From Acidobacteriota bacterium (GTDB lineage Bacteria > Acidobacteriota > UBA6911 > JACQSX01), in contig JACQSX010000005.1 of assembly GCA_016211105.1 (NCBI GenBank), positions 1 to 64,000 of the forward strand: DNA of 64,000 nucleotides, written 5' to 3'. Under the pieces are notes generated by a model. The model was given only the letters and a program-made list of their open reading frames with translations. It searched no databases and was not told where the DNA came from. A program made the position numbers and the translations under genes. This document shows, piece after piece, positions 57,300 to 64,000 of this stretch. Every line of letters begins with the position of its first letter. Position 1 is the stretch's first letter.

Positions 57300-59939
57300 C
57301 TATCTCTGCAGCGGCGAACTCGACCCGACGGGCGAGATCTCGGTCGTGTCTCCGCCGGGTAGCGTCGACTTCGGTCGGTCAAGCCTGGAGGCCACTGGAT
57401 TCATCACCTCGGAAGCCGGTTGGCCGGCGGGCAATTCAATCTCTGTCCTTGAAGGTGGCAGCGTACCCGCGGGGGAGAGCTCATCGTTAGCATAAATGTT
57501 GGTGGTCTCGCGGATTGCCTGGTACAGTGGTTTTCCCTGCGCCTCCAAAAGTCGGTTTACTTCTCGGAGGGCGTACACATAGTCGGAAAATCTACTGCCA
57601 GCGATCGGTATTTTGTAAGTCCCTGCCAGAGAGTCGATGATGGCAAGCATCTCTTCACGCAACAGCTCATAGAGTTGCTTTCCCTGCACATGGGCGAGCG
57701 CCCGGGCAAGCGCCAGGGAGACGGATAACAGCGCATTCATGCCGAGATTCTGCTTGCGCTGCATGACTCGAACGGCGCTTTCCCGCGAAGCGTGTAGGTC
57801 GAGCTTGTTTCGCTGCCGGGCCAGACGTAACTCCAGTTGCAAAAGGGCTCGATCGATATCCTTGACGGTGTGGGCGGCGATATCGCGCCCTTCAAAATAT
57901 GGCGCGACCGTCTGACGGACATTGTCGACGGCATTCAGACAGCCCTTTCCCTGGTAACGCTGGGCGCGGGTGAAGATGGCTCTCAGCCGCTCGTCGCCCG
58001 GAGTTCGGCCTGCTGGAACATCTTTTTTGAAGGCATACACGCCGGGTTCCACTTCTCGGAAGAAAGTTGAATACTTCTTAATCAATTCTCGGTGTTCCGC
58101 GTACTCGACGAAGGCGTCAACAAGGTGTACTGCTTCCCCGGTGCCGGCAGAAGTGCCAAGGGGTGTCGCGCCGTTGAACGTAAGGCAGACGCCTGCATTC
58201 GGGAGATGGAGTTCCACCTCGACGCCAACGGTTGGAACTCCGGCATTGGTAGGCTCCTCGTAAGCGGTGACTTTGCGAATCACCGCGTTCTGCCCTTCAG
58301 ATATGGCGCCCAGCCTGCCGGCGTCGGCCAGCTTTGCCATCAATGTTGTCACGGCTTGATATTTGACGAGCCGCTCCGTGTTTGCTCCACCTCCCGCCTT
58401 GAGGCCCAAGGCGTTGGCAGCCAGCGCAATGTGGGCTTCCATCGTATCATTCGGGCTCTTGGACCGGTGCGATACGATCAGTTCCAGATTCTTGCCTAAC
58501 GCCACCAGCATTGCGAGCAGGGTCTCGTAGAGGGAACCGATTTGGTTGGCCTTGATCAGCGCGACATTGATCAGCCCTTGGGAGGCGGCCATCTCGATGG
58601 TTCGATCGTTGGTAGTTACCAGATCGTCGCCGATGATGAAGATTCTGTCTCCCAGGGCTGCCAGTAACTTTTTCCATCCTTCGTGGTCGTTTTCCGAAAA
58701 GCCATCTTCAATTGAGAGGATCGGAATCTCATACTTTTGAACTGCCTGGTTGTAAATCTCCAAGACCCCGTCCCGATCCATGACAATTTTGGTCTTATCC
58801 CTCCAGAAAAGGTACATTCCCACGGCGTCAGGCACGTTGTACTCGGTCCGGTAGGCGTTCTCCAGTTCACTCATCGCTGGGTCCAGAGCAATGGCGACAT
58901 CGATACCGGGCCGATAGCCGCACTCCTCGATTGCCTGCTTCATCATTGCCCAGAGCCGGATTTCAGGGAGGGGATAATCTCTTTTGTCAATGTAGGGAGC
59001 CAGGCCGCCTTCCAACCCGATACCCATCACCCGGCACCCATCTTCCTTCTCAATGATCTCTTTGAGACGGGTCTGCAGCCGCACAGTCATCTCTTGGGCT
59101 TCCTGATAATCGGGCGCGCCCAGGATCAAGAACATGGCCTCCTGCATACTGATGTTCGACTCCGGATAATCTTTTTCCGTATGTCGACCCCCCATGCCGC
59201 AGTTCCGGAATTGCCAGGGCGCCGCTACCGGACCCAGGTGAGGATGGTTGGCCTCCCGCACGCGCTCGGCCAACATCTTTTGCTTGACCTTCGTGGCCAG
59301 TTTGTACCACTCGGACAGCTTGGGCACCGCTTGAGCCGATTGTTGCGCTCTTCGCTCCTGTTCTTTGAATGCCGCATACTTCCCGGGGTCTGCCAGCAGA
59401 AAGTCCAGAAGCGTCACGATGCCGATGCCGAGCAGAAGTCTCCCCGCATAGACAGCAGCCGGGATGTGCGATAGAAGCCCCAGGGCAATGAGGAGCAGAG
59501 CGGGAGGCAGCGCACTCCATGCCGCATTGCGGCTTGCCCGTGGACCTTCCGCCGCGACCGCCAGGTTATAGGGGGCATCAGGATAATAATTCAGACCTTC
59601 CCGCTTGATGCCGCCGCTTTTTCCATAAGGGGCAAAGGTAAATACCTTCGCATAGTACAGAAGACGTTGCGGGAGAGGTTTTCCAAGTTGTTGTCTTACT
59701 TCTTCCAGCACCTTCTGGTTCAAAGCATTTAGTTTTGCCGCTTTCCGAAAATGGCCAATTTCGTGGATGGCAATTCCCGTGTGGAAGCTGAGGTACATGA
59801 ATAGAGCCGAAACTAAAGTTTCCGGGCTGTAGAAGATGAACCGCAGGACCTCGGCCTTCAATACCGCGGCGGCTGGCAAGACCAGCACGGAGGAGATGAA
59901 CGCTACGTGAAATGAAACCAGAATATGGTTGGCAATCAC
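57300..59939 (-). CDS. Circularly permuted enolase fused to an intramembrane HExxH domain
   Basis: The 879-residue protein starts with an M50-like membrane domain (about 1-195): several hydrophobic helices, HEIGH at 59-63, and LLDFLLADPG near 177-186. Next comes the enolase catalytic barrel (about 242-537): His253, Gln266-Glu267, Glu310, Asp353, Glu411, Asp439, Lys463, Arg492-Ser493 and Lys514 match E. coli H159, Q167-E168, E209, D246, E290, D317, K342, R371-S372 and K393. Only then does the usual N-terminal domain follow (about 547-760; PTVGVEVEL, SAGTGEAV, LGMNALLSVSLALA), so the order is reversed. A low-complexity tail closes it. GTG 59939 with AGGAGGGG upstream is preferred over ATG 60161, whose first 74 residues look non-coding. 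Confidence 0.88.
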   Translation of the reverse strand: MIANHILVSFHVAFISSVLVLPAAAVLKAEVLRFIFYSPETLVSALFMYLSFHTGIAIHEIGHFRKAAKLNALNQKVLEEVRQQLGKPLPQRLLYYAKVFTFAPYGKSGGIKREGLNYYPDAPYNLAVAAEGPRASRNAAWSALPPALLLIALGLLSHIPAAVYAGRLLLGIGIVTLLDFLLADPGKYAAFKEQERRAQQSAQAVPKLSEWYKLATKVKQKMLAERVREANHPHLGPVAAPWQFRNCGMGGRHTEKDYPESNISMQEAMFLILGAPDYQEAQEMTVRLQTRLKEIIEKEDGCRVMGIGLEGGLAPYIDKRDYPLPEIRLWAMMKQAIEECGYRPGIDVAIALDPAMSELENAYRTEYNVPDAVGMYLFWRDKTKIVMDRDGVLEIYNQAVQKYEIPILSIEDGFSENDHEGWKKLLAALGDRIFIIGDDLVTTNDRTIEMAASQGLINVALIKANQIGSLYETLLAMLVALGKNLELIVSHRSKSPNDTMEAHIALAANALGLKAGGGANTERLVKYQAVTTLMAKLADAGRLGAISEGQNAVIRKVTAYEEPTNAGVPTVGVEVELHLPNAGVCLTFNGATPLGTSAGTGEAVHLVDAFVEYAEHRELIKKYSTFFREVEPGVYAFKKDVPAGRTPGDERLRAIFTRAQRYQGKGCLNAVDNVRQTVAPYFEGRDIAAHTVKDIDRALLQLELRLARQRNKLDLHASRESAVRVMQRKQNLGMNALLSVSLALARALAHVQGKQLYELLREEMLAIIDSLAGTYKIPIAGSRFSDYVYALREVNRLLEAQGKPLYQAIRETTNIYANDELSPAGTLPPSRTEIELPAGQPASEVMNPVASRLDRPKSTLPGGDTTEISPVGSSSPLQR

Positions 59940-60327
59940 CCACCCCTCCTGAAGAAAGCAGCCTGGTAGCCGATCGACCAAGGAGGCTCCCCAAGGTCCG
60001 GAACGGTCATGGGTTTGACATGGCGAGCCAGGGGTATGGCGGCGCTGTCTCGGTAGGGTCCTGCAGACGGTTTCCGCAATTGAACTTGCCGTCTCACTCG
60101 GGCGGTCTTGAACAATCCCGTTACATCGACTGGAAGTTTGAAAATGTTTGATCTTGACCATTTCACCACCTAATCACCACGTAGGGCGAAGACAAACGAC
60201 GATCTGCTTAAGCCTAATCTGCTTCGGTTGGTAGAAAGGATATTCCTTTTTTCCTGCTGATTGAAGTCAAAATGGGAAATCGGGAGATCCGACACTCCGG
60301 GCAAGATGTGGCTGCCAAGGGGATGCG
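59940..60327. other. Leader region between the NrfD-like and enolase genes
   Basis: These 388 bp separate two minus-strand genes. Two frames stay open through the part near the enolase start: one continues into the enolase (from ATG 60161) and the other is a 77-codon frame whose TGA overlaps the enolase GTG as GTGA. Neither translation resembles a known protein. The region may hold the operon promoter. Confidence 0.5.
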
Positions 60328-61530
60328 TCAGGAGGTTTGCCTGGAAGCCTCTTTCCACGGAGGTATGAGTTTCACTAGGATGGTCAGAATGACAAACGGC
60401 AGCACCAGCAGAGCCAGCGCCATCATTAGTCCTTCCGAGCCGATGACCTCCATTTTATACGTCGTTAGTCCCCGAAGGCTCTTTGAAAACAACTGACCTC
60501 CAATGACGACATTCCACCGCGTACTAAATATGCCGACCTGAATCAAAATGCAGGCCGTGAAATAGAGCAGTTTTCTCAGTTCTTCGCTTAACCTCCACGC
60601 TCTTCCTGCCACCAGCATTGCCGAAGGGATGATCATTCCCAACAGCACCTGAATGATCAGAAGGCTCATGAACAGTTTTTGATTGATCAGGGTAGCCAAG
60701 ATCTTAACCGATTCCTCACTTTCGTAGAGCCGGTGTACAAAGTCAAGCGCTTCAAGAGAAAAATCCACAATCACGGCGTAAAACAAGAATGAGGCGAGTC
60801 TGTCCAAGCATCTCATGTCGATGGTTTCACCCCGAATTGGGGTAATCACCATATACAAGAAAATGATCAGCGCGATGCCTGAGACAATTGCTGACATCAG
60901 AAAAACGATTGGCATCAAAACGCTGCTCCACCATGGGTTGGCCTTCACCGATCCAAATATGAATCCCACGTATCCGTGCAGGAGAAACGCGGACGGAATG
61001 CCAATGATCGTGATCGCCTTGGCGGCTTTGTGATCGAATTCCAGCGCCCGCTTACTGATATCGTTTGAAAACAGGGAGAGCAGCCGGTAGATCCATTTCA
61101 TGGGGAACTGTTTTTCCCGGGACCACACGACGAGGTCCCCCCGGTATTCGAACCATATTTCCAGCAATAGCACGCCCATCAGATACCAGGCGTACACAAA
61201 CCCGAACATTGCCATGGCGGACCTGAGATTTGGCGTAAGGAATATTTCGTAGGCGCGTTCGGGATGCCCCAGATGCAGATTGAGCGGTAAAGGAGCTACC
61301 AAAAGAAAAGAGAGTGCGGTCAACAATGACAACCTGTAGGTAGGCCGCACTTCTTCCACATTAAAGACCTTGACTAGTGAAGCAAGGATGAATGCCCCGG
61401 CAACGACCCCGGTAACATAGGGATAGACCACGATGAGGATCGACCAGTGAATCTCGATCTCATTGGGGTAGATGTAGCCCGTGACCTGGCTCAAAAGATC
61501 CGTTAACTTTTCAGTCAATTCCTGATTCAA
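60328..61530 (-). CDS. NrfD/PsrC-like quinone-interacting membrane subunit
   Basis: The 400-residue protein has about ten membrane helices and NrfD-like features (HWSILIVVYPYVTGVVAG, then HLGHPERAYEIF, and a C-terminal RWNVVIGGQLFSKS region), the quinone-oxidising or -reducing subunit of complex iron-sulphur enzymes. The TTG start at 61530 overlaps the ferredoxin stop (TTGA) with GGAG 7 nt upstream. An in-frame longer reading to 61680 would run through the upstream gene and is not preferred. Confidence 0.88.
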   Translation of the reverse strand: MNQELTEKLTDLLSQVTGYIYPNEIEIHWSILIVVYPYVTGVVAGAFILASLVKVFNVEEVRPTYRLSLLTALSFLLVAPLPLNLHLGHPERAYEIFLTPNLRSAMAMFGFVYAWYLMGVLLLEIWFEYRGDLVVWSREKQFPMKWIYRLLSLFSNDISKRALEFDHKAAKAITIIGIPSAFLLHGYVGFIFGSVKANPWWSSVLMPIVFLMSAIVSGIALIIFLYMVITPIRGETIDMRCLDRLASFLFYAVIVDFSLEALDFVHRLYESEESVKILATLINQKLFMSLLIIQVLLGMIIPSAMLVAGRAWRLSEELRKLLYFTACILIQVGIFSTRWNVVIGGQLFSKSLRGLTTYKMEVIGSEGLMMALALLVLPFVILTILVKLIPPWKEASRQTS

Positions 61531-62273
61531 TTCACCACTCCGTCCAGACCCGAGTAATAGACTTTTGGTTCCGTATTGAGATAGGGCTTCAGGACGTGGA
61601 TCTTGTTCATTCGCTGGAACCGTACCAATTCGCTTGCCCGGCTCCGTAAATCTCCGAAAATTCTCGCTTGCGTGGGACAAACTTCAACGCACGCAGGAAG
61701 CAATCCTTTGACGACTCGGTGATAGCAAAATGTGCACTTGTCCGCCGTCCGGGTTTGGGGGTGGAGATAGCGAGCTCCAAAAGGACACGCCTGAATACAA
61801 TAGCGGCACCCAATGCAACGATCTCGGTCTACTAGAACCACCCCATCGTCCGTTGAAAACGTGGCGCCGACGGGGCAGACCTGTACACAGGGCGGGTTGG
61901 CGCATTGGTTGCATGTTTTTGGAACAAAAAAGCTACGGAGGATATCCTTTTCCTCAATCGTTTCTTTTGGTTGTTTCCCTCCGGTGTGGATGCTCTCCAC
62001 AGCAACGCTGCTGTCTTTCTTGATGATGTATCGCTCTACCCATGTCCGGAAAAAGAACGGCTCTCTGGGCACATTGTTTTCAATCTTGCATGCCTCGATG
62101 CATTTACCGCAGCCGATGCATTTTGCGACCTCGATCCCCATTCCATAGTAGTGGTTCTCTGGATGGTAACCGTTGAGGTCAGAATTTGCCTGGGCGGCTT
62201 GAATCGTTGCCCTGAAGGCCCCACTCACAGGAATAAAGAGAATGATGTTTTTCAACAAATCCCGTCGCTTCAT
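61527..62273 (-). CDS. Tat-exported ferredoxin with four [4Fe-4S] clusters (DsrO/HybA-like)
   Basis: The 248-residue protein has an RRDLLKNI signal segment and sixteen cysteines in four sets: CIGCGKCIEAC, CNQCANPPCVQVC, CIGCRYCIQAC and CTFC...ACVEVC. It passes electrons between the NrfD-like quinone subunit and periplasmic cytochromes. ATG 62273 begins 1 bp after the octahaem cytochrome stop; the longer frame to 62579 lies inside that gene. Confidence 0.9.
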   Translation of the reverse strand: MKRRDLLKNIILFIPVSGAFRATIQAAQANSDLNGYHPENHYYGMGIEVAKCIGCGKCIEACKIENNVPREPFFFRTWVERYIIKKDSSVAVESIHTGGKQPKETIEEKDILRSFFVPKTCNQCANPPCVQVCPVGATFSTDDGVVLVDRDRCIGCRYCIQACPFGARYLHPQTRTADKCTFCYHRVVKGLLPACVEVCPTQARIFGDLRSRASELVRFQRMNKIHVLKPYLNTEPKVYYSGLDGVVN

Positions 62274-62274
62274 G

Positions 62275-63012
62275 TCACAGCCTTTCCGCCGGCAGGTGCG
62301 GATAATGACACTGCCAACAAACATACTTCTCCCAGTGGGTCGAGAGGTCGATCTTGGGAGCGTCCACGACCGGCGCGCCTTTGGCATGGCATTTTCCGCA
62401 GAAATCTCTTGTCTCGGGTTTCGTCGGCCTGATAATGCGGGGCGTGATCTTATGTTTTTCTGGCACTGTGTGACATGTGGTGCATGCGACCAGAGCGTGC
62501 GAGGAGATGGCTTTTGTGCGAACAATCCCGGCGTGGCAGGCGGCGCATTCCTCCGGGGTTCTGGGTGGCACCGGGTCATGGGGATTATGGCAGGTCACGC
62601 ATGGTTGTAATGGGTTGTGAATCGTGGGATTGATTTGCGGAAATCCCGTGGGTCGCGACGGGTCGTATTCGTGGCACGTCGGGCAGCCCCGTCGCTCTCG
62701 CGCCACGAAAGGCTTTATCGTGATGGGATCTGCCGCGTGCTCGGCCGCGGGTCCGTGACATGTTTCACAAGACAAATTTCGGTGATAACCAGTCTTCTTC
62801 TGTTGGTATTTGTCGTCATGGCAGTCTGCGCATGCGTTCGAACCTGCAAACTGGATGGGCTTTGCAGTCTCCGCCAGTATGGTGGAGCGTCGATGAAACG
62901 GTTTGTCCTTGAGCGCAGGAGGCAGCAGATAAAGCGTCAGTGCGACGCTGCCAAAAATGATGGAGATGACGATCCCGAGTCTTATGATTTGCTCAGGTAC
63001 TTTCTTTGGCAT
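62275..63012 (-). CDS. Eight-haem cytochrome c, membrane anchored
   Basis: The 245-residue protein has an N-terminal membrane helix (about 9-30) and eight CxxCH motifs: CADCH, CETCH, CPTCH, CVTCH, CAACH, CTTCH, CGKCH and CWQCH. With the ferredoxin and NrfD-like proteins it makes a quinone-to-periplasm electron route. Spacing to the downstream ferredoxin gene is 1 bp. Confidence 0.9.
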   Translation of the reverse strand: MPKKVPEQIIRLGIVISIIFGSVALTLYLLPPALKDKPFHRRSTILAETAKPIQFAGSNACADCHDDKYQQKKTGYHRNLSCETCHGPAAEHAADPITIKPFVARERRGCPTCHEYDPSRPTGFPQINPTIHNPLQPCVTCHNPHDPVPPRTPEECAACHAGIVRTKAISSHALVACTTCHTVPEKHKITPRIIRPTKPETRDFCGKCHAKGAPVVDAPKIDLSTHWEKYVCWQCHYPHLPAERL

Positions 63013-63373
63013 TGCGTTCTTCTTCTAGCTGCTCATGGAAACGGCCCTACGGATCAGAGCTTGTGCTCTGTGTACGCAACAGAAGCAACGCGACTACGTC
63101 TATAAGGTTCGTGGGCAGCGCAGATTTTCTAAGAGTGCTGCAAGCGGGTTGGATGGCGGTACAACCGCGGCCGAAATGCTGTCCTGGCGCGGGTCCTCGA
63201 TTGAATTCCCGATTCATGTCGCGTCTAAAGTGCAATTCGCCAGTTCCCCAGCAATAACCGTACCAATGGCGGAGGCGTCTCGGCCAGAGTGCAAGCCCGC
63301 GGTCAATTCGGTGATATCCCCCAGGGCATGGGCAAAATCCCCAACCCAGAATTAAAGTGCTGACATCCATGGT
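63013..63373. other. Gap between two cytochrome genes without a recognisable gene
   Basis: The 361 bp carry open frames on both strands but none with a ribosome site, known motif or haem-binding cysteine. A GC-rich middle part reads smoothly in one minus-strand frame (GDFAHALGDITEL) without a start, which may be chance or an old remnant. Confidence 0.4.
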
Positions 63374-64000
63374 TTAGGACTTTTTTTCACCTCGTCGAAA
63401 TGAGTGACAGTCCTGGCAAGCGGCCTCCGGATTGTGCGCGGTTTTGTCTTGGTGGCAATTGAAGCAGAGCTCTTTCTCGCCTACTTTCCACTGGTGCGGG
63501 ATATGGCAGAGGGTGCAGTCTGCTGCCGAATGAGTGGGCTTGAGGTGCAGTTCGCCCAACCCAGTGTGACAGGTCGTACAAGCCTGTATCGGCTTAACGT
63601 ACTGTTCCTTCAAGTGACACTGATTGCACTCGAAAGCCATGGGTGCATCCGCCGGGCGTTCGTGACACGTTCCGCATTCCGCTACCAGCCCTCTTCCCCT
63701 CCAATGACATTGCGTGCAGCTGATCTCAGCGTGCTTCCCTTGAAACGGCCAGGGATGCTTGAATTTTTCTGCCATGACCACTTCCGTAGGATTTCCCACC
63801 TGTGTTTCCTGGCCAATGATGGCATGGCAGAGTTGGCAATCACGGCGAATGACCTTTCCCTCCCGGCTTATATGCTTTCCCTCGTGGCAGCGAAAGCAAC
63901 CTGGGTATAAAGTGTGACCGATGTTGTCCGGGTGCGTCCGCCAGTCCACCTTCATCTCTGGAAAGAAATTGGTTTGGTAAATTTGTTGGATTTGTCCAAT
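63374..64000 (-). CDS. Multihaem cytochrome c (at least nine haems), start outside the window
   Basis: The frame is open to the window edge, reading QIYQTNFFPEMKVDWRTHPDNIGHT before the internal ATG, a segment that usually stands in the middle of longer NapC/NirT-like membrane cytochromes. Nine CxxCH motifs are visible: CFRCH, CQLCH, CTQCH, CGTCH, CNQCH, CTTCH, CTLCH, CFNCH and CQDCH. A NapC-like anchor is expected beyond the edge. It is the first visible gene of the NrfD module. Confidence 0.88.
   Translation of the reverse strand: MGQIQQIYQTNFFPEMKVDWRTHPDNIGHTLYPGCFRCHEGKHISREGKVIRRDCQLCHAIIGQETQVGNPTEVVMAEKFKHPWPFQGKHAEISCTQCHWRGRGLVAECGTCHERPADAPMAFECNQCHLKEQYVKPIQACTTCHTGLGELHLKPTHSAADCTLCHIPHQWKVGEKELCFNCHQDKTAHNPEAACQDCHSFRRGEKKS

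Noticed and set aside
63047-63370. 107-codon minus-strand frame between the cytochrome genes
   Set aside because: There is no ribosome site, no haem motif and unusual composition; it is not enough to call a gene.
1-64000. tRNA, rRNA and CRISPR arrays
   Set aside because: I looked for cloverleaf-like conserved blocks, rRNA signature stretches and regularly spaced repeats and saw none. A covariance-model search could still find small RNAs.

Overview
The window looks like a piece of an Acidobacteriota chromosome. This is inferred from the long Oar-type TonB-dependent receptors with an N-terminal carboxypeptidase-regulatory-like domain, the several multihaem cytochromes, the many secreted small proteins and the GC-moderate coding style. 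No rRNA, tRNA or CRISPR array was seen. Gene density is high on both strands.

1-16.6 kb (+ strand) is a catabolic cluster of unknown substrate. It holds the tail of a secreted amidohydrolase, a UbiD-type prenyl-FMN decarboxylase with a small unknown partner, three phytoene-desaturase/PYROXD2-like flavoproteins, a CoxG-like SRPBCC protein, a two-cluster ferredoxin, an Oar-type receptor, a second secreted amidohydrolase, a RidA-family protein, an SDR and an aldehyde dehydrogenase. 16.8-23.0 kb is bracketed by two same-orientation IS630 remnants. It contains a second Oar-type receptor broken by a poly-C frameshift and an amber codon, plus an intact secreted tannase/feruloyl esterase with a stub of a second one behind it. 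23.0-25.4 kb has two tandem PAS proteins sharing a 93-bp identical stretch and an orphan MlaF-like ATPase.

25.6-30.8 kb is a branched-chain amino-acid (Liv) type ABC importer. 30.8-34.1 kb is a Lon-family protease with a tandem Usp protein overlapping its stop. 34.2-37.4 kb is a Rieske/cytochrome b complex with a nine-haem cytochrome c. A 276-bp MITE sits exactly between the Rieske and cytochrome b genes, and its terminal repeats match the IS630 remnants. 37.5-40.1 kb has a small secreted protein and an OmpR-type two-component system, followed by a ClpP-like membrane protease.

41.1-44.6 kb is a split MprF system in which aminoacyl-phosphatidylglycerol synthase, AcvB/VirJ-type hydrolase and flippase are three consecutive genes. 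44.7-50.5 kb has an NRAMP-related transporter, an alpha-glucan phosphorylase, a GT39-type glycosyltransferase and a secreted protein. A decayed hemA fragment follows.

51.3-59.9 kb is central carbon metabolism around pyruvate and PEP: a malic enzyme-phosphotransacetylase fusion, a PPDK-like protein lacking the PEP-binding barrel, and upstream of it, in the same operon, an enolase. This enolase is the most striking object in the window. The catalytic barrel comes first and the normal N-terminal domain second (a circular permutation), and an intramembrane HExxH-type domain is fused at the front. All recognisable catalytic residues are retained. 60.3-64.0 kb is a membrane quinone-linked redox module (NrfD-like subunit, four-cluster ferredoxin, eight-haem and at least nine-haem cytochromes). 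With the bc complex it points to respiration through multihaem cytochromes.
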